64,000 nt of DNA from Promethearchaeota archaeon (GCA_030599585.1 JAUVNS010000013.1:62001-126000); one strand, 5' to 3'; shown: positions 51,745 to 62,146, counted from the first letter of the stretch. Notes: generated by a model not told the origin, from the sequence alone. Numbers and translations are program-made.

Positions 51745-52608
51745 TTAAATTGATGTCTTTAAGAGAATATCAGATATTTTTTTCCAAAACTCTTTTATAT
51801 CCCATTTCCCTTGCTTTTTAACCGTAGAAGATAGTGTCATAAAGATTTGTTTTATTTTCAATGATTGGAAATATGTAATCTTTGCTGCAATCAGTGAAAA
51901 CATGTAATTTCTTCTACCCCCTCTATAAGAATCATCTGGATTTGAATCAAAAAACACATAAGCCATTATATTAACATTTTTTATATTTATTAAAAGCCCC
52001 TCGGCATTTAATATGTGATCCTGGCCATACATAGCTATTGATCCATCGAAAAGTTGTTCGTTAACAGTGCTGAGTGAAAAATCTAATTCAATATCATTAG
52101 GGAAATATCTTATTAATTTTGGTCCTATTATATCATCCCATTGTACTTCAGCTAATATTATTAGATCCTTACGTTCTTCAGGAATAGATTTTTTTTCGAT
52201 ATCATATGAAGAATAAACCTCGTTAATGGTCTTGTTGCGTTTAATTTTGCCAAAAACTATTGCCAAGAAATCTTCTTCATTAATTGGTTTAGTAAGATAA
52301 TCATCTACTCCCAACATTTTTCCCAATCGAATATCTTCTGGAGAATCAAGAGCAGATAAAAAGATGAAAGGTACATGATAGCAATCTGGATTTCGTGAAA
52401 CAGCATCAAAAAAGTCATACCCATTCATTTCTGGCATCATTATATCGCTAATAATAAGATCAGGGCAATTTTTTAGCTCTAATAGAACTTTTAGTCCCTC
52501 TCTTCCGTGTTTTGCTGTGATAACTTGGCATCCGTTGTATTCTAATGTCATTTTAAGATATTTTAAGATATTTGGATCATCTTCAACTAGTAGTATTAGG
52601 GGTTCCAT
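51745..52608 (-). CDS. Response regulator with receiver domain and C-terminal longin-like domain
   Basis: Residues 1-120 form a CheY-type receiver: acidic pocket VEDD (10-11), phosphoacceptor D55 in ISDIMMPEMNGYDF, and Lys in YLTKPIN. The C-terminal 140 residues begin LIILAEVQWDDIIGPKLIRYFP, which resembles the longin-type start of NPRL2-like proteins (GPKI ... P), and continue with strands and helices up to residue 287. No DNA-binding domain is seen. Phosphorylation may therefore act on a protein partner, perhaps the GTPase encoded next. The gene has GAGGGAGAT upstream and diverges from the histidine kinase gene. Confidence 0.75.
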   Translation of the reverse strand: MEPLILLVEDDPNILKYLKMTLEYNGCQVITAKHGREGLKVLLELKNCPDLIISDIMMPEMNGYDFFDAVSRNPDCYHVPFIFLSALDSPEDIRLGKMLGVDDYLTKPINEEDFLAIVFGKIKRNKTINEVYSSYDIEKKSIPEERKDLIILAEVQWDDIIGPKLIRYFPNDIELDFSLSTVNEQLFDGSIAMYGQDHILNAEGLLINIKNVNIMAYVFFDSNPDDSYRGGRRNYMFSLIAAKITYFQSLKIKQIFMTLSSTVKKQGKWDIKEFWKKISDILLKTSI

Positions 52609-52695
52609 TTTATCTCCCTCATGAATAATATTGATATGTATGTCTTTATTAAATTTAAATGTAACAATGTTTGATAGTAATGAGAGGATGAAAAT

Positions 52696-54372
52696 ATGGC
52701 ATGTTCTAGTGGAATGGTAATGATTTGGGATCCCTTTGAACGAATGTTATGGGGATGCGCGTTTACAATTGCAGTAATGTGTGGAATTTATTTCATACAC
52801 ATAGCTAGAAAAAGAGAAGTCTTTAATGAAAGAATCATCATGTTAGGACTCGCAAGTTTACTCCTCGGTTTTACATTTAGTTTATTATTTACTTATTTTA
52901 AAGTTTTTCAAGTTCCAGGAATCTTTAGTAACAGTACATATACATTTTGCGGAGCCTATAATGATGATACGCTACTATATGAAGTTCTTGGCAGACTAAG
53001 TTATATCTCACTTGGAATTGGAGGAATGTTGTTTGTATTAGCTTTTGAAATTATTAAAAAAAAAAAAAAAACTAAGTATCTTCTCACTATTAGTTTCTTA
53101 ATAGTAATTATTTTATTAGGTATCCCAATAGATTTTGATTTAACGAGAAACATATTTAATTACATATTACTAATGGGATTAGTTATTTTAGTTCCACTAA
53201 TCTTATTTCTTTATACAAAATGGTCTCATCTTGAGTTCAAGGCTGTTTCTTCCTTCCTATTACTCGGTTTTCTATTATTCATGAATTCTTTAATTCTAGC
53301 AGAGAGAGCCCATAAAACGCTCAATACATTCCCATTATTCTTAAGCCCATTTATATTTATTTTAGGATGTTGTATTATTATATTGCCTATAATTATAAAT
53401 CCGAAAGTAGTTTCTCGACCTTTAGTTTATTGGATAATGTTCGCAATTTTAGCTTTTCCCCTCTTCATTATTATGTTAGTCGTTGATATATTTATTGGAG
53501 TACCAGCCCCTGGATTTAATACGGGGTTTGCCATTGAAATCCTCATCGCGTTTGTGTTTATATTCATTATATTTTTTTTTATAATCAGAGACATAAGATC
53601 TGAAATGATTCCAGTGAGTCAAGAAACGAAAATAGGCGATGAGGAAAAAAAAACTGACTTTTTAGCAATGTTCACAAGACCACAACAAGTTAGTTTTTTG
53701 GCAAGTATGAGCCATGAATTAAGAACTCCATTAACTTCAATAATAGGGTTTACAAATATGATATTGAAAGGTAGAGCAGGGGATATAAACGAAGAACAAG
53801 AGAATCAACTTAATATTATACTAAATAGTGCAAATTATTTACACGAATTGATAAATGATATCCTAGATATAACGAAAATAGAAGTTAAGAAATTAGAAAT
53901 AAGAAAAGATTCATTTGATCTCGTAGAAGAGCTATTAAAACTGAAAGAAACGTTTGGTATAGCTGTTAATGAGAAGGGGCTTGAATTTTTCATTGATTCT
54001 CCTGAGACATTAATAATTGACAATGATAAAAAACGAATAAATCAAATTTTAATAAATCTAATTGGAAACGCAATAAAATTCACAGATAAAGGAAAAATTT
54101 CTATAAAAGTCAAAAGAAAAAATGAAATGGTTAAAATTTCAGTGAAAGATACGGGTCCAGGAATAAGGGAAGAAGATTTGAAAAAATTGTTCAAACCGTT
54201 TAGTCAGATTATCGAGCCAGGGAAAACTAAAGAAGGAAGTGGATTGGGACTTCATCTTTCAAAGAAATTAGCAAATTTACTTGGAGGAGATATTTCGGTA
54301 AAAAGTAAATTTGGGAAAGGAACTACTTTCAAATTGACACTAGAATTGAAAGAAGAAGAGATTCCTTATTGA
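52696..54372 (+). CDS. Membrane histidine kinase
   Basis: The N-terminal 300 residues hold about seven or eight hydrophobic helices, a 7TM-like sensor region. HisKA follows with H340 in ASMSHELRTPLTSIIGF, then HATPase_c with NLIGNAIKF (N box), DTGPGI (G1) and GSGLGLH (G2). It ends KLTLELKEEEIPY. A run of 16 A lies in the sensor part at 53056-53071. It is divergent from the receiver-longin gene and is its obvious cognate kinase. GAGAGG precedes the ATG. The ligand is unknown. Confidence 0.85.
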   Translation: MACSSGMVMIWDPFERMLWGCAFTIAVMCGIYFIHIARKREVFNERIIMLGLASLLLGFTFSLLFTYFKVFQVPGIFSNSTYTFCGAYNDDTLLYEVLGRLSYISLGIGGMLFVLAFEIIKKKKKTKYLLTISFLIVIILLGIPIDFDLTRNIFNYILLMGLVILVPLILFLYTKWSHLEFKAVSSFLLLGFLLFMNSLILAERAHKTLNTFPLFLSPFIFILGCCIIILPIIINPKVVSRPLVYWIMFAILAFPLFIIMLVVDIFIGVPAPGFNTGFAIEILIAFVFIFIIFFFIIRDIRSEMIPVSQETKIGDEEKKTDFLAMFTRPQQVSFLASMSHELRTPLTSIIGFTNMILKGRAGDINEEQENQLNIILNSANYLHELINDILDITKIEVKKLEIRKDSFDLVEELLKLKETFGIAVNEKGLEFFIDSPETLIIDNDKKRINQILINLIGNAIKFTDKGKISIKVKRKNEMVKISVKDTGPGIREEDLKKLFKPFSQIIEPGKTKEGSGLGLHLSKKLANLLGGDISVKSKFGKGTTFKLTLELKEEEIPY

Positions 54373-54899
54373 AAAAACTCAAATTCCTTTGCTTTTTTAA
54401 GCTCAGAAAACCATTGTAAGACATCATTATGATGAGCTACGATTTGTGATGCCTTTAAAACTTCGGAATCTAGTGTACTATGAGCATCTTGAATTAATAT
54501 TACATTGTAACCGTGACTAACTGCAGACCTAACAGTAGTATCTATACACATAGGTGTTGCTAAACCTGCGATGACTAAACGAGTAATATCACGCTTATGT
54601 AGTTCCTCATCCAAATTTGTACCCAAAAATGAATCTGAATTATATTTTTGAATGATTATATCTCCAAATCTCGGTGTTATTTCGGAACGAATTTTCCAAT
54701 TTTCAGTACCATTTTCTAATCTTTTACCTTTAGGATCATTATGTTGGATATAAAATATCGGTACTTTTACTTTCCGAGCTTTGTCTAAAAGAGTCTGTAT
54801 GTTTTTAATTAGTTGTTCCTCTTGAAATATAGGAAAATCCTTAATGTTAAATAATCCAATCTGGACATCTATAATCAATAAAGCTGTTGGTTCATTCAT
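54366..54899 (-). CDS. Isochorismatase-family cysteine hydrolase
   Basis: This 177-residue protein has the catalytic triad of the family. Asp lies in LLIDVQIGLF near residue 10, Lys in IIQKYNSDSF near 84, and Cys in GLATPMCIDTTVRSA near residue 118 with the cis-peptide turn before it. It probably hydrolyses an amide or enol ether such as nicotinamide or isochorismate, and the true substrate is unknown. Its 3' end overlaps the histidine kinase gene by 7 bases in convergent orientation. Confidence 0.82.
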   Translation of the reverse strand: MNEPTALLIIDVQIGLFNIKDFPIFQEEQLIKNIQTLLDKARKVKVPIFYIQHNDPKGKRLENGTENWKIRSEITPRFGDIIIQKYNSDSFLGTNLDEELHKRDITRLVIAGLATPMCIDTTVRSAVSHGYNVILIQDAHSTLDSEVLKASQIVAHHNDVLQWFSELKKAKEFEFFQ

Positions 54900-55227
54900 A
54901 CTTATTTAAGACGATTATTTATGCTTAATAAATTTTTATAAATAAATGTTCCAGAAAAGGTTCAAATTGAAATTTTTTACTCAAATATGTTTATATTTAC
55001 AATTTATACCTTATTTTTAGTCTCTTTTTTAACTACATTAACCGAAATTTCAGTGTAAGCCCCCATTAATTCCACTATAAATATAAATGAAATGTACTTC
55101 ATGACTTTCTCTGAATTAATAAAGATTTAAATAGAATACTATCTAAATGTAAATCTGTAATCATGAATCTATACTTTTTAGTTAAAATAATATCTTAATC
55201 CAGAATAAAGTATGGAAGGAAAAGAAA
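54900..55227. other. Intergenic stretch, 328 bases
   Basis: This AT-rich spacer lies between two divergent genes. No ORF, RNA gene or strong repeat is visible. It must carry the promoters of the isochorismatase-like and SDR genes, and GGAAGG lies just before the SDR start. Confidence 0.5.
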
Positions 55228-56181
55228 ATGGGTATGTTAGATGGTAAAGTCGCAATTGTAACTGGCGCTGGGAGAGGTTTAGGTAGAGAAGAGGCTATAG
55301 CCATGGCAAGAGAAGGTTGTAATCTGATTATTAATGATTTGGGGGGTAATTTTGACGGAACAATACTAGGAATTGAGACTAAAGTTGCTGATGAAGTTGT
55401 AGATGAATGTAAAAAGTTAGGAGTCAAAGCAATAGCTAATTACGATTCAGTTACAGATTTTAATAAGGCAAAGGGAATGATTGACCAAGCAATCGCAGAA
55501 TTTGGAAAGTTGGATATTTTAATTAACAACGCAGGAATTCTGAGGGATAGAATGATTTTTAATATGACAGAGGCAGATTATACTAGCGTTTTTGACGTTC
55601 ACATGAGAGGCACTTTTAATATGACTAGACATGCTGCGGCGTATTTTAGAAAGGAATATAAGAACGATAAGGAGAAAGGAAATTTCGGAAGAATAATAAA
55701 TACAGCCGATGATGCTGGCTTATTAGGAAATAGAGGACAATCAAATTACGGAGCAGCTAAAGCTGGAGTTGCATCTTTCACCTTGACAACAGCATTAGAG
55801 TTAAAGAAATACGCAACGGTAAATTGTGTTGTTCCAAGAGCTAGAACAAGACTTACTACCGATGCCACGCCAAAGATTGCTGGAATTATGAGTGCCAAAG
55901 CGAAATCTGGACTAGATGTTTTTCATCCTTCACATAGCGCACCTTTAATTATTTTTTTAGTTTCTGATCATGCAAGAAATATTAACGGAGAGGTTTTTAG
56001 AATTGTCGGAGATAGATTGTGGGTTTATCGAGGATGGCATACAGTTAATCGAATCGATAACAATGGCCAAACATTTACACCGGAAATATTAGTAGAAAGA
56101 GTCAATTCAGAATTATTAAAAAATTTACCTCCGAAGCAAATAATTGGCAAGGTAACAAGAGATTTCTTGAAATCTATCTAA
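55228..56181 (+). CDS. SDR-family dehydrogenase (hydroxyacyl-CoA dehydrogenase type) with Ser-to-Asp change
   Basis: The 317-residue enzyme has TGAGRGLG (cofactor motif), NNAG, YGAAKAG (YxxxK) and the longer N-terminal NDLGG of HSD17B4/FabG-like 3-hydroxyacyl-CoA dehydrogenases. The catalytic Ser that lies 13 residues before the Tyr reads Asp (TADDAGLLGNRGQSNY), so the normal proton relay is changed. The family usually works on 3-hydroxyacyl-CoA or steroid-like substrates, which fits the acyl-CoA genes nearby, but activity is uncertain. The 3' end overlaps the pirin gene by 4 bases in convergent orientation. Confidence 0.8.
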   Translation: MGMLDGKVAIVTGAGRGLGREEAIAMAREGCNLIINDLGGNFDGTILGIETKVADEVVDECKKLGVKAIANYDSVTDFNKAKGMIDQAIAEFGKLDILINNAGILRDRMIFNMTEADYTSVFDVHMRGTFNMTRHAAAYFRKEYKNDKEKGNFGRIINTADDAGLLGNRGQSNYGAAKAGVASFTLTTALELKKYATVNCVVPRARTRLTTDATPKIAGIMSAKAKSGLDVFHPSHSAPLIIFLVSDHARNINGEVFRIVGDRLWVYRGWHTVNRIDNNGQTFTPEILVERVNSELLKNLPPKQIIGKVTRDFLKSI

Positions 56182-57041
56182 ATTTTTTGGTGTTTAATAA
56201 AAGTACCTTTGTTGTATTCATCAAACGCTAATCGTAATTCTTCTTCGGTATTCATCACAATCGGACCTCTCCACGCAACAGGTTCTCCTATTGGCTTACC
56301 TGAAATTAAAAGGAATCTAACAGATTTATCTTTTGTTTGAATCAATACCTCATCTCCCTCTCTAAAAATTATAAGGTGCTCTGCACCAACAATTTCATCC
56401 TTAGTTGGATCAAAAGTCGCTTCGCCCTCTATAACGTATGCAAATACATTACGATTATTAATTATTGAGTGCTTAAATTTTGAATTTGGCTCTATATAGA
56501 CATCTAAATATTCTGGATCGGTTACGATATCTTGTACAGGACCTTTTACGCCATTTATTTCGCCACAAATTATTTTTACTTTCACCTTATCATTTAGGAC
56601 GACTTCTGGAATTTGGTCTTTAGTTATATCACGATATCTTGGATTCATCATTTTATGAGATGCAGGTAGATTTGCCCATAATTGAAAACCCGCTAAATAA
56701 GGATCATCTTCGTTTTTCTTTGGCATTTCTTGGTGGATAATTCCACTACCGGCAGTCATCCACTGCACATCACCAGCTCCGATGACACCACTATTCTTCA
56801 TGCTATCTCCATGTTCTATTCGACCATGAATCATATAAGTAATCGTTTCAATTCCCCGGTGGGGGTGCCATGGAAATCCAGCCATGTAATCATTAGGATT
56901 GTCTGAGTGAAAATCATCCAAAAGCAAAAATGGATCTAATGTAGGATCAGCATCTCCAAACGCTCGTTTCAACCTAACACCCGCTCCTTCCATTGTTGGT
57001 CTACTTTTTAGAGTTACTCTTACTTCTCGAATTTTTGACAT
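56178..57041 (-). CDS. Pirin-family protein
   Basis: This 287-residue cupin protein has the pirin metal-site stretch HPHRGIETITYMIHG at about 58-72 and WMTAGSGIIHQEMP at about 92-105, with the His and Glu ligands conserved. The C-terminal cupin domain ends with REGDEVLIQTK and RFLLISGKPIGEPVAWRGP. Some pirins have quercetinase activity and others bind redox-sensitive regulators. The role here is unknown. The protein is of standard length. Confidence 0.88.
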   Translation of the reverse strand: MSKIREVRVTLKSRPTMEGAGVRLKRAFGDADPTLDPFLLLDDFHSDNPNDYMAGFPWHPHRGIETITYMIHGRIEHGDSMKNSGVIGAGDVQWMTAGSGIIHQEMPKKNEDDPYLAGFQLWANLPASHKMMNPRYRDITKDQIPEVVLNDKVKVKIICGEINGVKGPVQDIVTDPEYLDVYIEPNSKFKHSIINNRNVFAYVIEGEATFDPTKDEIVGAEHLIIFREGDEVLIQTKDKSVRFLLISGKPIGEPVAWRGPIVMNTEEELRLAFDEYNKGTFIKHQKI

Positions 57042-57214
57042 TATTTATCTCTTTCATTTAGTATTTTTTTGTTGTGCTAAGTTTACATAACTAAACTCAA
57101 GTTATAAAAAGTTTTTATTATAAGTCATAATGCAGACTACTCGTCAGCCTTGAATTTATAAATTAGTGCTTATAAAAAATAAGATGAGAGGTGATTCTTA
57201 AGAAGTTGAAAGTT

Positions 57215-58051
57215 TTACTTTTCCTTTTCTTCTGTTTCTGCTATTTTTTTATCAGACTCTTCAGTTTCATTCATAAGTCCTTCTACCTTGCTATTATTAG
57301 CATCTTCGCCTTCTTTAGTTTCTGGAGTAATTTTTTCTTCCGGTTCCGCTTCTAGTTCTGGTTCTGGTTCTGGTTCCGGTTCTGGTTCTGGAGGTTTAGG
57401 TTCACGAGAAACTATTACTTTAGAGTATCGTATTACATCCTTATCTAACTTCCAACCGTCTTGTATAATTTCTAAAATCGAATTATTAGGAAGATCGTCT
57501 TTTTCTATAGAACTCAACGCTTCATGGTAAGAATAATTAAAAGGATCGTTAATTTTAACCTTAATTGGTTCTGCTTTATGAAATTTTAAAATGCTGATAA
57601 ATTGGTCATAAAATTGCTTTAAAATAGCTTTGTTTTCGTCATCGCCATCCAGAGCTTTTTTAAAGGAATCGTATAAAGGTAGGAAAGATTTTAGTGTACG
57701 TATAGTATAATCAATTCTTAAATTCTGACGATTTTTATTCCAGCGTTTCTGAGCATTCTCGAACTCAGCTTGGAGCCTCATATGTTTATTTTTCCAAGAT
57801 TCACTTTCTTTTTGGATCTTTTTTAGTGCTTCTCTATCTTTCTTGTTACTTTCTTTAAGTTTATTGTATTTAGCAATTAAGTCGTCAAGATCGTGGTATT
57901 CCAATACTTTCTGTTCTTCGCCCTCTAATAGTTTAATATCTTGCTTTTCTTCTCTCTCTGTTTCTAAATTTCCTTCTTTAGGTGATTCCGCTTCTTCTTT
58001 TTTTATCGATTCGTCAGTCATTTTTTCTTTATCCTTATTTTTTCGAGTCAT
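57215..58051 (-). CDS. grpE: GrpE-like nucleotide exchange factor
   Basis: This is a 278-residue protein. A charged N-terminal tail (1-65) precedes a long coiled-coil (65-115) and the GrpE head with RLQAEFENAQKRWNK, LPLYDSFKKAL and HEALSSIEKDDLPNNSILEIIQDGWKLDKDVIRYSKVIVS. The last 55 residues are a Pro-Glu repeat (PEPEPEPEP) and an acidic tail, which are not typical of GrpE. It diverges from dnaK, so both genes share the 242-base regulatory gap 58052-58293. It releases ADP from DnaK. Confidence 0.88.
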   Translation of the reverse strand: MTRKNKDKEKMTDESIKKEEAESPKEGNLETEREEKQDIKLLEGEEQKVLEYHDLDDLIAKYNKLKESNKKDREALKKIQKESESWKNKHMRLQAEFENAQKRWNKNRQNLRIDYTIRTLKSFLPLYDSFKKALDGDDENKAILKQFYDQFISILKFHKAEPIKVKINDPFNYSYHEALSSIEKDDLPNNSILEIIQDGWKLDKDVIRYSKVIVSREPKPPEPEPEPEPEPELEAEPEEKITPETKEGEDANNSKVEGLMNETEESDKKIAETEEKEK

Positions 58052-58293
58052 TTTCTCAGAAAATATATATTCTATTAGATTTCTTTAAGATTCGATTAAA
58101 TTCTATTTGTAAAATTTGTATATTTTAATGCGCTAGGGTAATTTTAGTAAACTATTATAAAATAAAATTTTTGTCATTTTTCGTGATTTATAGATCATTA
58201 TAAGAAAAATTTAATTTTAAAGATAAATTATAATCATAATAGAAATACTCAGAAAAAAATAGCTTAATCGAAAGATTTTAGTGATTATATATT

Positions 58294-60312
58294 ATGAGTG
58301 AAGAAAAAAAAGAAGAACCTAAAAAGACTACAAGTAAAGAGAAGATCATTGGCATAGATCTTGGTACTAGCAACTCCGCTTGTGCGGTTTTAAGTGGTAC
58401 GGGTCAGCCAGAGATTATTCCTGCTGCCGAAGGGCGGACATTAGGGGGCAAGGCATTTCCATCGTATGTGGCATTTGACGAAAATGGTAGAAAAATTGTT
58501 GGCGAACCAGCTAGAAGACAAGCTGTGTCTAATCCAGACGGAACAATTACAGCAATTAAACGCAAAATGGGATTGTCGTACAAGGCCAAAATAAAAGTTG
58601 GAGAGGAATGGAAAGAATTTTCACCCGAAGAAATATCTGCGATGATTCTAAAGAAAATTAAAAACGACGCAAGCGCGTATCTTGGTCAAGAAGTGAAAAA
58701 AGCAGTTATAACTGTTCCGGCATACTTTAACGATGCGCAAAGAACTGCTACTAAGAATGCGGGCGAGATTGCTGGTCTTGAGGTTGTAAGGATGATAAAC
58801 GAGCCTACAGCGGCATCTTTAGCTTATGGGCTCGATAAAGACACTAAAGGAAAGCTTCTAAAAATTTGTGTTTTAGATTTGGGAGGAGGAACCTTCGACA
58901 TTACTATTATGGAGTACGGAGAAGGCGTTGTAGAAGTTTTATCTACTGCAGGAGATACTCAATTAGGCGGAACTGATATGGACAATGCCATAATTGATTG
59001 GGTTACCAGTAACTTCCAGAAGAAAGAAGGTATCGATCTTAAGGGAGATAGTAAAGCAATGATTAGAATCAAAGACGCTGGTGAGAAAGCTAAAATCGAG
59101 CTCTCAACTACGTTAAGTACTCAAATTAATTTACCCTATATTACTCAAAAGGATGGAAATCCTGTTCACATAGAAGTTGAACTCACAAGGGCAAAATTGG
59201 AACAATTAATTGAACCAACTCTAAGAAGACTGGATCCCATAATGAAGAGAGCAATATCCGATGCTAAAATGCCTGTTCACGAAATTAACAAAATAATTTT
59301 AGTTGGTGGTCCAACGAGAATGCCTTCTGTTCAGAAGAGGTTTAAGAATTTCTTTGGTAAAGAACCTGAGCATTCAGTTGATCCTATGGAATGCGTTGCT
59401 ATCGGAGCAGCTATTCAAGGAGGTATTATAGCAGGGGATGTTGATGATTTATTATTGTTAGATGTTACTCCATTATCCTTAGGGGTAGAAACATTAGGTG
59501 GAGTATTTACAAAGTTAATTGAAAGAAATTCTACTATTCCAACTGAAAAACAGCAAATATTTAGTACAGCTGCAGACAATCAACCAGCCGTGACAATTAA
59601 CGTTTTACAAGGAGAACGAGCAATGGCAAAAGACAATATACCTTTAGGAATGTTTCACCTTACGGGTATACCCCCAGCTCGTCGAGGAATTCCACAAATA
59701 GAAGTTAAATTCTCGATTGATGCTGATGGTATCGTCCATGTTACTGCTAAAGATTTAGGTACTGGTAAAGAAACAGGAATTACAGTTACCGGAGCAAAAG
59801 GGCTTACGCCTGAAGAAATTAAAGAGAAAGTAAGAAACGCAGAACAATTTGAAGAAGAAGACAAGTTAGTTAAAGAATTGATCGAAGCGAAGAATAATGC
59901 AGATTCAATGATTTACCAAACAAGGAACTTAATGGAAGAAAACAAAGATAAAATTGAAGAAAACGAAAAAATTGAAATAGAGAACGCTCTAAAATCCTTA
60001 GAAGAAGACGTTAAAACAGATGACCTTCAGAGAATTAAACTAGGAGTCGAAAACTTACAAAAATCTATGCATAATTTCTCTCAAAGAATTTACGCTCAAC
60101 AATCCCAAGACCAAGTGTATCAACAAGCAGCTCAACAAGCTCAACAAGCTGCTAGTGGAATGGGAGAAATGCCCCCTGGCGGAATGGGTGGAGTTCCCCC
60201 GGGTGATATGGGCGGAGCTGGTGCCGGTGGAGCGTCTTATAAGAAAGATAAGGACAAAAAAGACAAGGATAAAAAAAAAGTCGTAGATGTAGATTGGGAA
60301 GAATCTGACTAA
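58294..60312 (+). CDS. dnaK: DnaK (Hsp70) chaperone
   Basis: The 672-residue protein has the Hsp70 ATPase motifs [62 protein letters not shown] and [11 protein letters not shown]. The substrate-binding domain includes [15 protein letters not shown] and QVEVKF-like strands, and a Gly/Pro-rich tail ends with DVDWEESD. Archaeal DnaK is usually of bacterial origin. It acts with the GrpE and DnaJ encoded beside it. The ATG has no clear Shine-Dalgarno. Confidence 0.96.
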   Translation: MSEEKKEEPKKTTSKEKIIGIDLGTSNSACAVLSGTGQPEIIPAAEGRTLGGKAFPSYVAFDENGRKIVGEPARRQAVSNPDGTITAIKRKMGLSYKAKIKVGEEWKEFSPEEISAMILKKIKNDASAYLGQEVKKAVITVPAYFNDAQRTATKNAGEIAGLEVVRMINEPTAASLAYGLDKDTKGKLLKICVLDLGGGTFDITIMEYGEGVVEVLSTAGDTQLGGTDMDNAIIDWVTSNFQKKEGIDLKGDSKAMIRIKDAGEKAKIELSTTLSTQINLPYITQKDGNPVHIEVELTRAKLEQLIEPTLRRLDPIMKRAISDAKMPVHEINKIILVGGPTRMPSVQKRFKNFFGKEPEHSVDPMECVAIGAAIQGGIIAGDVDDLLLLDVTPLSLGVETLGGVFTKLIERNSTIPTEKQQIFSTAADNQPAVTINVLQGERAMAKDNIPLGMFHLTGIPPARRGIPQIEVKFSIDADGIVHVTAKDLGTGKETGITVTGAKGLTPEEIKEKVRNAEQFEEEDKLVKELIEAKNNADSMIYQTRNLMEENKDKIEENEKIEIENALKSLEEDVKTDDLQRIKLGVENLQKSMHNFSQRIYAQQSQDQVYQQAAQQAQQAASGMGEMPPGGMGGVPPGDMGGAGAGGASYKKDKDKKDKDKKKVVDVDWEESD

Positions 60313-60464
60313 ATTATTTCTGAACCAGATTTGAATAATCTCAATTAAATTTCTTTTTCTTATTTTTATGTATTTTACATTCTTATATATTAAAAGTTTA
60401 AATAATTCTTTTTAGATAGCCTAATACCTAAAAAGATAAATTTCATAATTAATTTTAATTAATA

Positions 60465-60473
60465 GTATTTAAG
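60465..60473 (+). promoter_or_regulatory. TATA-like promoter of dnaJ
   Basis: GTATTTAAG lies about 35 bases before the ATG of dnaJ and suggests a transcript with a leader of about 10 bases. The sequence between (60473-60495) contains an imperfect inverted repeat with CTCG and CGAG arms, which may be a heat-shock operator. This is inference. Confidence 0.35.
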
Positions 60474-60505
60474 CTCGTTGGGGATTCTAGCGAGACATAA
60501 AGATC

Positions 60506-61636
60506 ATGAGCAGGAATAATAAAAGGGATTACTACGAAATATTAGGTCTAGAAAGGAATGCGAATGAAAACGACATTAAACTTGCTTATAGACGTTTAGC
60601 AAGGAAACTCCATCCAGATCTAAATAAAACTGATCCAAAAGCAAAGGAAAAGTTTATTGAACTCCAAGAGGCTTACGAAGTTCTAAGCGATTCTAATAAA
60701 AGAAGCAATTACGATCGATACGGTTTTAGTGGTGTAAATGTCGATATGAGTGGCTTTTCCAGGGGTGGAATTCCAGGCATTGATGAATTACTCAAATCTA
60801 TTTTTGGAGGTGGATCCATCTTTGGAGGAGATGATTTTGGATTTGGAAGTATTTTTGGTTCCAGAGGTAGAGGACGCTCAGCTCCCCGCCGAGAAGTTGG
60901 TCAAGATATCGAAGGTTACGTAGAAATCACATTTGAAGAAGCGATGTTTGGTGTCAAAAAAGACGTGGTTATTCAGAGATATACTCCATGTGATGAGTGT
61001 GAAGGTACTGGAGCAGAAGATCCTTCAAGCGTAAAGACATGTCCGCAATGTGAAGGGGGTGGAAGGGTGAGGAAAATGACCCAATCTGGCTTTGGAACAA
61101 TAATCCGAGAATCTGAATGCTATGCTTGTAATGGCACTGGTAAAATCATTAAAAAAAAATGCTCCGTGTGCAATGGAAAAAAAGTAGTTCCTGAAACTAA
61201 AACTATTCACATTAATACTCCACCTGGAGTAGAAAATGGAGTACACCTCAAAGTCCAAGGAGCAGGGCATATCCCATCTAGTAGAGCTATTCCTGGTGAT
61301 CTCTATTTAGGTATAAGAATAGAAGAAAATGATCAATTTATTCGTCGTGGAAACGACCTCTTTACTCCAATTATTCTAGATTTTGTTACAGCGATTTTAG
61401 GCGGAGTGATTTCCGTTCCTACTTTAGATTATAAGAATGAAAAAAAAACTGAGCGAGAGATGAAGATTCCCCCAGGAACTCAGCATGGTACAGAATTTAG
61501 AATTAAAAATAGAGGCGCCTCATATCTCAGAGGAAAAGGTAAAGGGGACCAATACGTAGTAGTATCTGTGGAAATTCCGAAAAAAGTAACTGAAGAACAG
61601 AGAAAACTATTAGAGAAATTCAAAGCTTTAAATTAG
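60506..61636 (+). CDS. dnaJ: DnaJ (Hsp40) co-chaperone
   Basis: This is a 376-residue type I DnaJ. The J domain (1-70) carries HPD in [10 protein letters not shown], followed by a Gly/Phe region. Four CxxCxGxG-like motifs ([32 protein letters not shown]) bind two zinc ions, and the C-terminal client-binding domain follows. The last repeat is degenerate (GKK). It stimulates DnaK ATPase. It lies 193 bases after dnaK and has its own TATA-like element. Confidence 0.95.
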   Translation: MSRNNKRDYYEILGLERNANENDIKLAYRRLARKLHPDLNKTDPKAKEKFIELQEAYEVLSDSNKRSNYDRYGFSGVNVDMSGFSRGGIPGIDELLKSIFGGGSIFGGDDFGFGSIFGSRGRGRSAPRREVGQDIEGYVEITFEEAMFGVKKDVVIQRYTPCDECEGTGAEDPSSVKTCPQCEGGGRVRKMTQSGFGTIIRESECYACNGTGKIIKKKCSVCNGKKVVPETKTIHINTPPGVENGVHLKVQGAGHIPSSRAIPGDLYLGIRIEENDQFIRRGNDLFTPIILDFVTAILGGVISVPTLDYKNEKKTEREMKIPPGTQHGTEFRIKNRGASYLRGKGKGDQYVVVSVEIPKKVTEEQRKLLEKFKALN

Positions 61637-61642
61637 CTACAA

Positions 61643-62146
61643 CTACTCATCATTAGTAAGTCTATTTTGAGTGGTAAGTGCGAGTTCAATAGCTTTTACT
61701 TCAGCTCTGGATTTGATTCTTGTGTTACGCTGTAAATGCTCGAGAATTTTTTTTTCATTGTATCCCATATGAAATAGTTGTTTATAACTCTTAATTGCGC
61801 CTTCGTTGAGAAATATATACCGCTGATTTAGAAATACTATCAACCATTTTTTATTTTTCTGATTTTTGGATAACAAGAATAGAATATTCCTAATGTCTTC
61901 TAAAGGACGCTCCAATTTCTTAGAAATTTCTTTGTCGCTTATATATGAATAGTCTCGAATTATTCTTAGAAGGCTTCTCTTAGAAGAAAGCGAAATTAAA
62001 AAGGATGCTAAGTATACTACGAAAACTAAACTTGCTAGGAATATTCCTATTAATTGATTAAACATGTAAATAATTAGTATAATTCCTAACGTGATAAAAT
62101 ATATGCTTGTCTTAATGTATTTAAGATATTTCGATAGAAGAGTCAT
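61643..62146 (-). CDS. Two-helix membrane protein with HTH-like and basic domains
   Basis: This 167-residue protein has two N-terminal membrane helices (15-35 and 36-55). A helical domain resembling a winged helix follows (LLRIIRDYSYISDKEISKKLERPLEDIRNILFLLSKN). The C-terminus (ELALTTQNR) is polar. Its start codon overlaps the stop of the upstream gene in an ATGA, so the two are translationally coupled. Function unknown, possibly a membrane-bound regulator that works with its large partner. Confidence 0.6.
   Translation of the reverse strand: MTLLSKYLKYIKTSIYFITLGIILIIYMFNQLIGIFLASLVFVVYLASFLISLSSKRSLLRIIRDYSYISDKEISKKLERPLEDIRNILFLLSKNQKNKKWLIVFLNQRYIFLNEGAIKSYKQLFHMGYNEKKILEHLQRNTRIKSRAEVKAIELALTTQNRLTNDE

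Noticed and set aside
57288-57530. A plus-strand Ser/Gly-repeat ORF
   Set aside because: It is the shadow of the Pro-Glu repeat of GrpE on the other strand.
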